Shown: positions 18,954 through 28,156, counted from the first letter of the stretch. The stretch: 64,000 bases of DNA from Oceanivirga miroungae (GCF_902505095.1 NZ_CABWIB010000001.1:1068688-1132687), one strand, 5' to 3'. Translations and numbers: made by a program. The notes: a model not told the origin generated them from the sequence alone.

Positions 18954-19739
18954 TTATTTTTTCTCCATTATTTTACTTACTACAGCTATTGTCATAGCCT
19001 TTGGAGAAAACTTAGTAAGTATTACCATAATCTTATTCATAATTCCTGGTATTATTTCTGCCTTATTTTTATCTAAGTTTTTCATAGCAATTTCTGCTAC
19101 TTTTTGTGCAGACATCGATTTTAAATTATTAAATAAAGAAGAAGCTTCTAAACTTGATGATTTAATAAAATTAGTTTCTGTTGGTCCAGGACTTAATACT
19201 GATATATTTATATTTTTACTATTCTTGTATTCATATCTAATGGCTCTTGTAAATGATAAAACATAAGCTTTAGTTGCATAATATACAGCCATTTGTGGCC
19301 CACTTGTATATGCTGCTGTTGATGCTACATTTAAAAGATAAGATTTTTCTTTTTGTTTTGTAGCTATTTTTAAATAAAGTCTCGTTAGATTTGTAAGTGC
19401 TTGTATATTTAGTTTTATCATATTATCTTGTTTTATTTGACTTGTTTCTAAAAATTTACCAAAATCACCAAATCCTGCATTATTTATAAAATACAAAAGA
19501 TTGTATGAAGATATATATTCCTCTATTTTTTTTATATCTTCTTCTTTTAAATTTATTAAATTAATAGGCATATAAAATACCTTATTTTTAGTAATTTTTT
19601 CTAAAGTTTCTTTAGTTTTAATTAAATTTTCTTCATTACTTGATATTATTAATAAATCCGTATCTTTTTTTGCTATTATTTTTGATATCTCAAGTCCAAT
19701 TCCACTTGTTGCACCTGTTATTATTGATATATTTTTCAT
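18954..19739 (-). CDS. short-chain dehydrogenase/reductase (SDR)
   Basis: 261 residues of the classical SDR fold: cofactor motif TGATSGIGLE at the N-terminus, NNAGFG, the catalytic Ser in NVASTAA, and Tyr/Lys in YYATKAY. A hydrophobic C-terminal end is typical of the DltE-like subgroup. Substrate unknown. Its ATG overlaps the metQ stop (TAATG), so it is co-translated with the methionine transporter. Confidence 0.88.
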   Translation of the reverse strand: MKNISIITGATSGIGLEISKIIAKKDTDLLIISSNEENLIKTKETLEKITKNKVFYMPINLINLKEEDIKKIEEYISSYNLLYFINNAGFGDFGKFLETSQIKQDNMIKLNIQALTNLTRLYLKIATKQKEKSYLLNVASTAAYTSGPQMAVYYATKAYVLSFTRAIRYEYKNSKNINISVLSPGPTETNFIKSSSLEASSLFNNLKSMSAQKVAEIAMKNLDKNKAEIIPGIMNKIMVILTKFSPKAMTIAVVSKIMEKK

Positions 19740-20533
19740 TAGAATGCCTCAACTACTTCACCGTTATATTTAGAATTTATAAACTCTTTTACTTTTTGGC
19801 TTTGTAAGTGTTTCATAAGTTTTTTAATTTTTTCAGTATTTTCATTTCCTCTAAGAACTGTAACTATATTTGCATATGGAGATTCTTTACCTTCAACAAA
19901 TACAGCCTTATCTTTTGTTATTTTACTAGCTAGTGCATTATTTGTATTTATTACAGCTAATTCTACCTCATCTAATCTTGGTCCTATTTGTTCTGAATTT
20001 AATTCTGTAATTACATATTTTTTATCTATTGATTTTATATCTTCTAAACCAGAATCTAATTTTTTACTATCTTTTAATTTTAAAATACCTGCTGTTTCAA
20101 GTAAGATTAATGATCTTCCTCTATTTGTTGGATCATTTGGTATTAAAATAGAAACTGTTTTTAGTTTATCTAATTCAGATATACTTTTTACTTTTGATGA
20201 GTAAATCTTTAAAGGTTCAACATGAACTGTCCCTGCTGATACCATGTCTATATCATTTTTCTTACCAAATTCTTCCATATAAGGTACATGTTGGAAAAAG
20301 TTAGCATCTAAGCTTTTATCTTTTAAGGCTAAATTAGGTTGAACATAGTCATTAAATACAACTATTTCTAAATCAATTCCATCTTTTTTTAGATCATCTT
20401 TTATTAAAGATACTATTTCTTCATGTGGTATAGGAGATACTCCTATTACTAATTTATCGTTTCTATCATTTGAACAAGCAACTAAAAGTAAACTAAATAA
20501 TGCTAATGTTAATATGTTTATAATTCTTTTCAT
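19739..20533 (-). CDS. metQ: methionine ABC transporter substrate-binding lipoprotein
   Basis: 264 residues from the ATG at 20533, chosen because it begins the signal sequence and has a GGGG ribosome site; an ATG 24 nt upstream lies inside metI. The lipobox is LLVACS. The NlpA/MetQ domain is recognisable by GVSPIPHEEI, QPNLALKDKSLDANFFQHVPYM and IPNDPTNRGRSLILLE. It delivers D/L-methionine to MetIN. Confidence 0.94.
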   Translation of the reverse strand: MKRIINILTLALFSLLLVACSNDRNDKLVIGVSPIPHEEIVSLIKDDLKKDGIDLEIVVFNDYVQPNLALKDKSLDANFFQHVPYMEEFGKKNDIDMVSAGTVHVEPLKIYSSKVKSISELDKLKTVSILIPNDPTNRGRSLILLETAGILKLKDSKKLDSGLEDIKSIDKKYVITELNSEQIGPRLDEVELAVINTNNALASKITKDKAVFVEGKESPYANIVTVLRGNENTEKIKKLMKHLQSQKVKEFINSKYNGEVVEAF

Positions 20534-20534
20534 T

Positions 20535-21176
20535 TTATTTTCCCCTTTTCTTTTCAATTTTTTTCACAATCTTTGTTCCAAAGTATTGTATTATCTGTAC
20601 TATTACTACTATGTATATTGTTGCAACATACATTATCTCTTTATTTCCTCTTTGATACCCTTTTATTATAGCCTCATTACCAAGACCACCTCCACCTACT
20701 ACTCCTGCCATTGCAATGTACGATACTAAGGATATTAATGTAAGTGTTAATCCATTTATTATGCTAGGCATTGCTTCTGGTATTAAGATTTTAAGTATGA
20801 TGTCTTTTGGCTTTGCTCCTATTGATATACCCATTTCAATTAAGCCTTTATCTACCTCATTTAAGCTTGATTCTATTATACGAGATATAAAAGGGGCTGT
20901 TGCTATTGCTAGTGGTATTATAAAAGCAGTTGTCCCATAAGATTTTCCTACTAAAAATCTAGATAATGGTATTAGTAAGACAATTAATATAATAAAAGGT
21001 ATTGATCTTGTTATATTTATTATCAAAATATCAACTATTTTATGATAAACTAAATTTTCTTTAATCCCTCCTTTTTTACTAACCGACATAGATATACCTA
21101 AAGGTATTCCAATTAATGATGCTATTAACATTGATAAAAATAACATATATATTGTTTCTATAATTGACTTAAGCAT
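20535..21176 (-). CDS. metI: methionine ABC transporter permease
   Basis: 213 residues, five predicted membrane segments, with the permease EAA-type loop (PEAMPSIINGLTLTLISL) that docks on MetN. N-terminal IGIPLGISM and the C-terminal AMAGVVGGGGLGNEAI segment are typical of MetI. It overlaps metN by 8 nt. Confidence 0.95.
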   Translation of the reverse strand: MLKSIIETIYMLFLSMLIASLIGIPLGISMSVSKKGGIKENLVYHKIVDILIINITRSIPFIILIVLLIPLSRFLVGKSYGTTAFIIPLAIATAPFISRIIESSLNEVDKGLIEMGISIGAKPKDIILKILIPEAMPSIINGLTLTLISLVSYIAMAGVVGGGGLGNEAIIKGYQRGNKEIMYVATIYIVVIVQIIQYFGTKIVKKIEKKRGK

Positions 21177-22140
21177 TTAAAACCTCCACTTCTATCATAT
21201 TACTATTAAACCATTTAACTATATCTTCTGATTTATCGCTTTCAAATTGCACTATTAGATACCCGACTTTTTCTCCATTTGATAATGTATTTATCTTTCC
21301 TCCAATTATGTTTATATCCACATTAAATTCTTTAGAGGCTAAAGATACATATGATTTAGTAGCATCTTTTCCTAAAAAGTGAAGTATATATGTACTTTCT
21401 CTAGGTAGGTCGTCATCTAATATACCTATTAATTTTTTAGTAAATTCTTTTTTAGGTTTTAAAAATATTTCTTTTACATCTCCACTTTCAATAATTTCTC
21501 CATCTTTTAAAACTGCAATTCTATCGCACATTTTTTTTATTACTTCCATTTGGTGTGTAATCATAACTATAGTAATATTTAACTCTTTATTTATTTTTTT
21601 TAATAAATCTAGTATATTATTAGCAGTTATCGGATCTAGAGCACTTGTTGACTCATCAGATAAGATTATACTAGGTCTTGTTATTAAAGCCCTTGCTATT
21701 GCTACTCTTTGTTTTTGACCACCACTTAATTTGTTGATATAGCTATTTTTCTTATCTTTTAATTCAACTAATTCTAAAACCTCATTTATTCTTTTTTCTT
21801 TTTCCTCTTTAGTTATACTTTTATCTAGTTCTAATGCTAGAGAAATATTTCCATATACTGTTCTACTACTTAGTAGGTTAAAGTGTTGAAATATCATTGA
21901 TGTTTTTTTTCTAAGTTCATAAATTTTATCATCACTTGCATTTTTTAAATCAACATTATTTACATAAATTTCTCCACTGTCAATATCCTCTAATTTATTA
22001 AACAGTCTTACTAGTGTTGATTTACCAGCTCCACTAAGTCCTACAACTCCAAATATTTCACCCTCTCTTATCTCTAGGTTTATATCTTTTAAAACAGTTT
22101 TACTGTCATATGACTTAAATACATTTTTAAGTACTATCAT
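21169..22140 (-). CDS. metN: methionine ABC transporter ATP-binding protein
   Basis: 323 residues: ABC domain with Walker A GLSGAGKST, signature LSGGQKQRVAIARAL, Walker B ILSDEST, then a C-terminal NIL/ACT-like regulatory domain (from about 240), which in characterised MetN binds methionine and inhibits transport. First structural gene of the operon; AAAGGAGG ribosome site. The leader carries an attenuator-like structure. Confidence 0.96.
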   Translation of the reverse strand: MIVLKNVFKSYDSKTVLKDINLEIREGEIFGVVGLSGAGKSTLVRLFNKLEDIDSGEIYVNNVDLKNASDDKIYELRKKTSMIFQHFNLLSSRTVYGNISLALELDKSITKEEKEKRINEVLELVELKDKKNSYINKLSGGQKQRVAIARALITRPSIILSDESTSALDPITANNILDLLKKINKELNITIVMITHQMEVIKKMCDRIAVLKDGEIIESGDVKEIFLKPKKEFTKKLIGILDDDLPRESTYILHFLGKDATKSYVSLASKEFNVDINIIGGKINTLSNGEKVGYLIVQFESDKSEDIVKWFNSNMIEVEVLNA

Positions 22141-22151
22141 TTTTCCTCCTT

Positions 22152-22177
22152 TAAAAAAAAATTCAGGCAGTGCCTGA
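22152..22177 (-). terminator. intrinsic terminator in the metN leader
   Basis: Minus strand TCAGGCA-C-TGCCTGA followed by a long T run, ending 11 nt before the metN start. Since it precedes the operon, it must be read through for expression, as in an attenuator. Confidence 0.8.
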
Positions 22178-22187
22178 TTTTTTTAAA

Positions 22188-22234
22188 TTTGCCTGGCACA
22201 CGCAAATAGCTTGTACCATAAATATGTTACAAGC
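22188..22234 (-). promoter_or_regulatory. alternative leader hairpins of the metN attenuator
   Basis: Two hairpins follow the leader ORF on the minus strand: GCTTGTA/TACAAGC (22209-22234) and TTTGC/GCAAA (22188-22206). The latter contains GTGCC and CAGGCA, complementary to GGCAC and TGCCTG of the terminator. These could form an antiterminator. Confidence 0.6.
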
Positions 22235-22239
22235 TTATA

Positions 22240-22278
22240 TTACATGTCCATCATCATATTTTTTGCAAATTTTTTCAT
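22240..22278 (-). CDS. methionine-rich leader peptide of the metNIQ operon
   Basis: Twelve codons plus stop: MKKFAKNMMMDM. Five of twelve residues are Met, four of them in the last five codons. A GGAG ribosome site lies 8 nt upstream, and a consensus promoter lies about 32 nt upstream. The stop is followed at once by alternative hairpins and a terminator. The arrangement is that of a ribosome-mediated attenuator: scarce Met-tRNA would stall the ribosome on the Met run and alter folding. Translation is inferred, not shown. Confidence 0.75.
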   Translation of the reverse strand: MKKFAKNMMMDM

Positions 22279-22309
22279 ATAAATTTCTCCTTTTAATTTC
22301 GTTTAACTT

Positions 22310-22338
22310 ATTATACTCACTTATTTTATTTTTGTAAA
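22310..22338 (-). promoter_or_regulatory. promoter of the metNIQ operon
   Basis: Minus strand TTTACA, 17-nt spacer, TATAAT. It predicts a leader transcript of about 160 nt before metN. Confidence 0.75.
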
Positions 22339-22380
22339 ATATAATATATTTATAGTTTCATTAAAATTATTTATAGTTAA

Positions 22381-23457
22381 CTAATTAGGCTTTATCATAA
22401 TTAATTCTCTTTTGCTTTGTGTTAATAACTCATAACCATCTTTAGTAATTAGTAAATCATCTTCTATTCTAACACCGTATTTACCTTCTATATATAATCC
22501 TGGTTCTATAGTCATTAACTCATTAGCTACTAATTTTTCATTACCTAACTTAGAGCAATATGGCATTTCATGCACTTCAAGTCCAAAACTATGACCTAAA
22601 CTGTGTCCAAAATATTTTGACATATTTCCATTTTCATCAAAGTAATCTCTTACAGCTTGATCTACGTCTTTTCCTACAACACCCTCTTTAACCATGCTAA
22701 ATCCTAAACTTTGTGCATTGTATACCATGTCATATAGATTTTTTTCATCTTCTGATATATTATCTCCAAAAAATACTGTTCTAGTAATATCTGAAGCGTA
22801 ACCTTGATATAGACAACCAAAATCCATAACTATAAATTCATTTTTCTTTATCTTTTTATCACTTGCAACCCCGTGTGGCATAGATGATCTATGTCCTGAA
22901 GCTACTATTGTTTCAAATGATTTATCATCTGCACCATTTAATCTTTGTACATATTCTAGGTGAGCTGCTATTTCTTTTTCTGTCATTCCCTCTTTTATTA
23001 TCTTTATTGTTTCTCTAAATGCTATATCTGAAATCTTTGCTGCCATTCTTAATTTTTCTATTTCTTTTTCATCTTTAATTTTTCTAGCTTCTAGCATTTC
23101 TTTACCTGCTGGTACAAACTCGATACCAACAAAGAGTTTTTTGTACATTTCAAACTCTGCTACAGTCATAGACATATCATCATAACCTAGTCTTTTTACC
23201 TTATTTTCAACTAGATGCTTATAAAATATTTCTTGTCCATCTTTTCCTATTTGGTAAAAATCATAATTATTAGGTTTTGTTTGCAGTGTAGCTTGTTCTA
23301 CATATCTAAAATCTGAATAAAAATTTTTCTTATCTTTAAAAACTATTGCCTGCCCTGTTGTTCCAGTAAATCCTGTAAAATATCTTTTATTAAAATAATC
23401 TGTTAAAAACATTGCATCTATATTTAGTTTATCTAATATTTTTCTTTCTTTATCCAT
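22381..23457 (-). CDS. pepP: Xaa-Pro aminopeptidase (M24 family)
   Basis: 358 residues with creatinase-like N-terminal domain (to about 125) and a pita-bread catalytic domain. Metal ligands are visible: MDFGCLYQGYASDITRT (two Asp), GHSLGHSFGLEVHE (His), MTIEPGLY (Glu) and VRIEDDLLIT (Glu). It cleaves N-terminal residues before proline. It lies 12 nt after rny. Distinguishing PepP from PepQ by sequence alone is not certain. Confidence 0.92.
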   Translation of the reverse strand: MDKERKILDKLNIDAMFLTDYFNKRYFTGFTGTTGQAIVFKDKKNFYSDFRYVEQATLQTKPNNYDFYQIGKDGQEIFYKHLVENKVKRLGYDDMSMTVAEFEMYKKLFVGIEFVPAGKEMLEARKIKDEKEIEKLRMAAKISDIAFRETIKIIKEGMTEKEIAAHLEYVQRLNGADDKSFETIVASGHRSSMPHGVASDKKIKKNEFIVMDFGCLYQGYASDITRTVFFGDNISEDEKNLYDMVYNAQSLGFSMVKEGVVGKDVDQAVRDYFDENGNMSKYFGHSLGHSFGLEVHEMPYCSKLGNEKLVANELMTIEPGLYIEGKYGVRIEDDLLITKDGYELLTQSKRELIMIKPN

Positions 23458-23469
23458 TTTTTATCTCCC

Positions 23470-25041
23470 CTATTTTGCGTAATCAACTGCTCTTGTTTCT
23501 CTTACAACTGTTACTTTTACTTGACCAGGATATTGCATTTTTTCTTCTATTTCTTTTGCTACATCATGGCTTAATAAGATAGCTTCATCATCATTTACTT
23601 CTTCAGCTTTAACGATTAATCTTAATTCTCTACCTGCTTGTATTGCATAAGAATTCTTTATACCACTATGACTATTTGCAATTTCTTCTAATTGTTCTAA
23701 TCTTTTTAGGTAGTTTGTTAAAGTTTCTCTTCTAGCTCCTGGACGGCTAGCACTTATTGCATCTGCTATTTGAATTATAGTTGCTTCTAAACTTAATTTT
23801 TCTACTTCATCATGGTGAGCTTCAACAGCATTTATTACTTCTACTTTTTCTTTTGAGAATTTTCTTAAAAATTCTGCACCATTTATAGCATGTGATCCCT
23901 CTTGCTCATGAGTAAATGCTTTCCCAATATCATGGAATAAACCTGCTCTTTTAGCTGCATTAACATCTGCTCCTATCTCAGCTGCTATTGCTCCTGCAAT
24001 GTGAGCTACTTCTATAGAGTGTCTTAATACATTTTGACCATAAGATGTTCTATACTTTAATTGACCTAAAACTTTTAGAACTTCTTTAGGTAGTGTCGGA
24101 ATTCCAAGTTCCATTATTGCACCTTCTGCTGCTTCATATATGCTATCTTCTACTTCCATTGTAGCTTTATCTACTAATTCTTCAATTTTTGTTGGATGTA
24201 TTCTACCATCTTGTATTAATTTTTCAAGAGCTAATCTTGCAACTTCTCTTCTAACACCATCAAATGATGATAATATTACTGTTTCTGGAGTATCGTCTAT
24301 AATTAAATCAACACCAGTTGCAGCTTCTATGGCACGAATATTTCTACCCTCTTTACCTATTATTCTACCTTTCATATCTTCATTAGGAAGTTCAACAACA
24401 GTAATTGTAGCATCAACAACGAAATCGCTTGCACCTTTATTCATAACTGTAGCTAAAACATTTCTAGCCATTCTTTCTTTTTCTCTTTCAAGAGTATACT
24501 CATAATCTTTAATTTTTAAAGCTTTTTCATGAGTCAGACTATTATCTAATTTAGTTAGAATAATATCTCTTGCTTCTTCTTTGTTTAGCTCTGCTATTTT
24601 TTCTAATTCAAGTTCTTGTCTGTCAATCATTTCTTGAAGCTCATCTTCTTTTTGTTTTACTTTTTGTCTTGCTTCATCTAACTTTTGCTCTTTTTCTTCT
24701 AACTTGGCATTTTTAAGATCTAGATTTTCTTCTTTTTTAACTATTCTTGCTTCTTTTTGAATAATTTCTTGTTTCATTTCTTTTATCTCTAAATCTAATT
24801 CTTTTCTTTTCTCTAAAATTTCTTCTTTAATTTTTAAATTTTCTTCTTTTTTAAACGCTTCAATTTCTCTAGTTAATTCTTTTTTATTTGCTTCAAATCT
24901 TCTTTTTGCATCTATTATTTTTAGTTCAAGTTCACTTAACTCACCAAACTTTGATTCATATTTCTTTTTAGAACTAATTACTAACATAACAGATAAAACT
25001 ATAATAACTAAAGGTAAAATTGATAATATATAGTATAACAT
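23470..25041 (-). CDS. rny: ribonuclease Y
   Basis: Membrane-anchored endoribonuclease that starts mRNA decay. In 523 residues: an N-terminal membrane helix (LYYILSILPLVIIVLSVMLVI), a long coiled coil (about 30-200), a KH domain (GRIIGKEGRNIRAIE), an HD domain (LFHDIGKAFTHEQEGSH) and a C-terminal domain. The length is normal. The ATG has an AGGAGGG site. Confidence 0.97.
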   Translation of the reverse strand: MLYYILSILPLVIIVLSVMLVISSKKKYESKFGELSELELKIIDAKRRFEANKKELTREIEAFKKEENLKIKEEILEKRKELDLEIKEMKQEIIQKEARIVKKEENLDLKNAKLEEKEQKLDEARQKVKQKEDELQEMIDRQELELEKIAELNKEEARDIILTKLDNSLTHEKALKIKDYEYTLEREKERMARNVLATVMNKGASDFVVDATITVVELPNEDMKGRIIGKEGRNIRAIEAATGVDLIIDDTPETVILSSFDGVRREVARLALEKLIQDGRIHPTKIEELVDKATMEVEDSIYEAAEGAIMELGIPTLPKEVLKVLGQLKYRTSYGQNVLRHSIEVAHIAGAIAAEIGADVNAAKRAGLFHDIGKAFTHEQEGSHAINGAEFLRKFSKEKVEVINAVEAHHDEVEKLSLEATIIQIADAISASRPGARRETLTNYLKRLEQLEEIANSHSGIKNSYAIQAGRELRLIVKAEEVNDDEAILLSHDVAKEIEEKMQYPGQVKVTVVRETRAVDYAK

Positions 25042-25053
25042 TTACCCTCCTTT

Positions 25054-25434
25054 TTATTTTTCATATATGGAGTATATTTTCCAGATATCATCATATTTTT
25101 TCCAAACTACATTAAAATAGTAGGTATCAAAAGAATTATTAATAAGTAAAAGACTATTTACCTTATCTTTTGTAACTACCCTAACGCTTTTATTTGGTAT
25201 AAATATATTAATATTTTTTATATCATATTTTTTTATTTCTTTTAATATAATATTATTTCTTATTCCATACACAAAAAATTCATCTATTTTATTTTTTTCA
25301 TTAAGCTTTAGTACATTTAAAAGCTTAGTTTTACTTTCATTAAATGTTTTAACAACATCACTTTCTGAGAATTTTTGTACACTCGTACATGATACTATTA
25401 AAAAAATTAATGAACCAATTAAATATTTTTTCAT
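25054..25434 (-). CDS. small putative lipoprotein
   Basis: 126 residues from the ATG at 25434, chosen because it begins a clean lipoprotein signal (MKKYLIGSLIFLIVSCTS, lipidation Cys at 16) with a GGAG site. The mature part has no recognised family. Lies 12 nt upstream of rny. Confidence 0.65.
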   Translation of the reverse strand: MKKYLIGSLIFLIVSCTSVQKFSESDVVKTFNESKTKLLNVLKLNEKNKIDEFFVYGIRNNIILKEIKKYDIKNINIFIPNKSVRVVTKDKVNSLLLINNSFDTYYFNVVWKKYDDIWKIYSIYEK

Positions 25435-25460
25435 AAAAAACTCCATTGTAATTTTAACAT

Positions 25461-25490
25461 AAAAAAAAAGCCTAGTCAATAGCTTTTAGT
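25461..25490 (-). terminator. terminator of tRNA-Cys
   Basis: Minus strand AAAAGC...GCTTTT hairpin followed by a run of T, immediately after the tRNA 3' end. Confidence 0.65.
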
Positions 25491-25565
25491 TGGAGGCAGT
25501 AATCGGAATCGAACCGATGTACAAGGTTTTGCAGACCTCTGCCTAAGCCACTCGACCATACTGCC
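25491..25565 (-). tRNA. tRNA-Cys (GCA anticodon)
   Basis: 75-nt cloverleaf: acceptor GGCAGTA/TACTGCC, anticodon loop CTGCAAA giving GCA, T-loop TTCGATT, U discriminator and an encoded CCA end. All stems pair. It stands alone with its own consensus promoter and terminator. Confidence 0.96.
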
Positions 25566-25576
25566 ACACAAGAGTT

Positions 25577-25605
25577 ATTATACACAAATTAAGATAATAT
25601 GTCAA
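25577..25605 (-). promoter_or_regulatory. tRNA-Cys promoter
   Basis: Perfect consensus TTGACA, 17-nt spacer, TATAAT on the minus strand, with the -10 box 11 nt before the tRNA 5' end. Confidence 0.9.
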
Positions 25606-25614
25606 CCAAAATAA

Positions 25615-25640
25615 AAAACTACTCCCGTAGGAATAGTTTT
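25615..25640 (-). terminator. terminator of the outer-membrane protein gene
   Basis: Minus strand hairpin AAAACTA...TAGTTTT with CC/GG core and a T-rich tail, 18 nt after the stop codon. Confidence 0.8.
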
Positions 25641-25657
25641 TATATTTATTTTACTAA

Positions 25658-27757
25658 TTAGAATTTATAAGTTAATCCAAAGTTTGCTTTTGCTTCGAAT
25701 GTGCTGTGTTCGAATTTACCAAATTTAAATCCAGCTATGCTAACTTTTTCTATTTTAGTCTGGAATAATGTAGCATAATCAGTTACATCACTATTATCAT
25801 CTGATAATTTAGTTTCAAGTTTTCTACTTATAACTTTTCCATCTTTATCTTTTTTAGCAACATACGCATATGAGAAATTATTTGATAATCCAGCACCTAA
25901 ATTAAATACTAAACCTTCAGAAATTTCTTTTTCAAATTTAGCTTCGATTCCTGGTTTTACAGATAAGAAATCAGGTGTTTCATCTATTTGTTCATATTTG
26001 TATTCTGTTTTACCATTTGAATTAAGTTTAGCTTCTTGTTCCCATGCTTGTTTAACATTTAAAGCTAAGCTAGGCATTACAGAAACTTTAAATCCTTCTA
26101 TATCTTTATGTAAATCAGCTGATAAAGTTAATTCATTTGAAACTGTCATGATCTTAGCAAGCGGTTCTTTCTTAATAGATTTATTTTCATCATCAAATCT
26201 ATATCCTTCAAGGTGGAAATATCCATAATTAAATGTATCTTTTGCCATTAAATCAAGATATGGTTTAAACATATATTTAACATCCGCTTCTAATTTAGCA
26301 TCAACTAATCCAGGTATTACTAATGTCTCACCATCTTTCTTAGTTTTTGTAATATTAGTTTCTATTAATGAAGGGAATTCTGGAGTCTTAATATATTTTT
26401 TAGTTTTACCTTCTTCAGCTACACTTTTTTCTTCCATTGCTTTTATACCTTTTAGGTATTCTAAGTTTAAATTAACACTTGGAGTTACTTTAACTTCTAA
26501 TTTATCATTCTTGTAAGCTGTTTCTACAGATAATTTAGTAGCATTTGTAAATCCTTTAAGTTCTTTTTTATTACCTTTATTAAAGAAAATTTTATCTAAT
26601 TTATTAAAGAAAATTTCATCTAAACTTTTATTATTATCTGCTAAAACTAAAGCTTCTTTTTCAGCATCCTTTTCATCTGTTTTTTGAACTAATGCTTTAT
26701 TTCTAATTAATTCAAATTCAGTACTGAATTTAGGAGTTACTGTTACATCACCAAATGTTGCTTTAGCTTCAACTTCTAATCCTGATTTGTTTCCAAAATC
26801 TTTAGCTCTTACTTCTTCGATATCAAATTCTGTGTATAATTTAGATTTTAAATCTACACCTTTAACCTTTGCAGAAGCTCCTAATTCTAATTTTGGAGTA
26901 TAGTGTCTATATACTTTATCTTTTGTTTCATATTTATATCTATCTTCTTCTTTTGGTGCATCCTTCTTAGCTTCATCTAATACTTTAACTACTTTCTTTC
27001 CACCTTTGAATGAAATTTCTACTGATGGAGTTGCATATAAATCAATTCCTTTGAAAACATATGAGTTTTTATCAGATATTATTAATTTATGAGAAACTGG
27101 TTGTTTATCAGCAGTTGCATCTACAAGTTGATCTTCTTTTCTTTTTGCATTATTTTTATCAATACCGCTTGAAGCTTCTTGCACTGCTTTCTTAAAATCT
27201 TCTTCAGGTTTAGATAAGAATTCGTTACCGTATACATATTCTACTGAACCTTCATTAGTGTAATCACCTAATTTGTAAGTTTCTCCTACTTTTTGTGACA
27301 CTTCATAATCACCGAAGTAATTAGAATCATCAGCTTTTATTTTTGCACTTATTGCAGTTGTTGAACTTAATTCTAAGTCTTTAACCATTCTATTTTTATA
27401 AGTTACGTAAGCTCTTGCGTGGTCATTTTTCTTGTCTATTTTGTAATCGTCCCCACCAGCTTTAGTTATAATTGCTCCTAAAGTTACATCATGTAAATCA
27501 GATCTTAAAGCTTTAACTTCTAATTTACCTAAGTAGTCACCTGTTATAACATCTGTTACTTTGCTATCTTTATAGTTAACTAAGTGTGATCTTACTTCTG
27601 CGTCTACAACATCATCGTTATATTTACCAAACACTTCAACTTTTCCTTCAAAATCTTTAAAGTTACCTGTTTTTGTATCTCCATTAATCCCTAATTCTGC
27701 ATTTGCTAAAGCTATAGTTGAGCATAAAGCAAGTACTGAAATCATTGTCTTTTTCAT
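25658..27757 (-). CDS. large outer-membrane beta-barrel-like protein
   Basis: 699 residues, not assigned to a known family. A clear signal peptide (MKKTMISVLALCSTIALANA) is followed by alternating hydrophobic and charged strand-like segments along the whole length. It ends in Phe (FGLTYKF), the barrel-assembly signature of outer-membrane proteins. No passenger or plug domain is recognised. Near residue 380-395 a motif is tandemly duplicated (EIFFNKLDKIFFNK). Two similar promoters lie upstream. It may be a major porin or surface antigen; that is inference. Confidence 0.75.
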   Translation of the reverse strand: MKKTMISVLALCSTIALANAELGINGDTKTGNFKDFEGKVEVFGKYNDDVVDAEVRSHLVNYKDSKVTDVITGDYLGKLEVKALRSDLHDVTLGAIITKAGGDDYKIDKKNDHARAYVTYKNRMVKDLELSSTTAISAKIKADDSNYFGDYEVSQKVGETYKLGDYTNEGSVEYVYGNEFLSKPEEDFKKAVQEASSGIDKNNAKRKEDQLVDATADKQPVSHKLIISDKNSYVFKGIDLYATPSVEISFKGGKKVVKVLDEAKKDAPKEEDRYKYETKDKVYRHYTPKLELGASAKVKGVDLKSKLYTEFDIEEVRAKDFGNKSGLEVEAKATFGDVTVTPKFSTEFELIRNKALVQKTDEKDAEKEALVLADNNKSLDEIFFNKLDKIFFNKGNKKELKGFTNATKLSVETAYKNDKLEVKVTPSVNLNLEYLKGIKAMEEKSVAEEGKTKKYIKTPEFPSLIETNITKTKKDGETLVIPGLVDAKLEADVKYMFKPYLDLMAKDTFNYGYFHLEGYRFDDENKSIKKEPLAKIMTVSNELTLSADLHKDIEGFKVSVMPSLALNVKQAWEQEAKLNSNGKTEYKYEQIDETPDFLSVKPGIEAKFEKEISEGLVFNLGAGLSNNFSYAYVAKKDKDGKVISRKLETKLSDDNSDVTDYATLFQTKIEKVSIAGFKFGKFEHSTFEAKANFGLTYKF

Positions 27758-27908
27758 TTTTACCTCCCAAAATATGTGTGGTTTCTACCACTATTTTCTA
27801 CATTTTACCTTTTTTTTTTGAATTTGTCTATATTTTTTTGATTTTTTTTTGGAAACTTTTGCTTTTTTTCATAAAATAAACCTAAGATCCCTGACAAGTT
27901 CTTAGTAT

Positions 27909-27936
27909 ATTATACATTATTTTCATATATTTTCAA
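27909..27936 (-). promoter_or_regulatory. proximal promoter of the outer-membrane protein gene
   Basis: Minus strand TTGAAA, 16-nt spacer, TATAAT within a repeated segment. It implies a leader of about 145 nt. Confidence 0.65.
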
Positions 27937-28156
27937 GTTTTTTTTATATTTTTTGCTTTTTTTTTATATGTTTGTACTTTTTTTCAACAACTAAATATTT
28001 AGAAAACAAAAAACATAAATACATTAAACTCCAAACAAAGCCCTATTTTACTTGCTTTAATTTGTTTTTCACAATATATACCGTATTTAAAAATAATACA
28101 CAGTAAACAGAGTAAACCAACACATAAATAATTATTCTTTTGTTAATCCAAAAGAT

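Noticed and set aside
22141-22310. SAM riboswitch or Met T-box in the metN leader
   Set aside because: I see neither the SAM-I core (kink-turn and pseudoknot sequences) nor a T-box TGGNACC-type element; a Met-rich ORF with terminator fits better. A covariance search would settle it.
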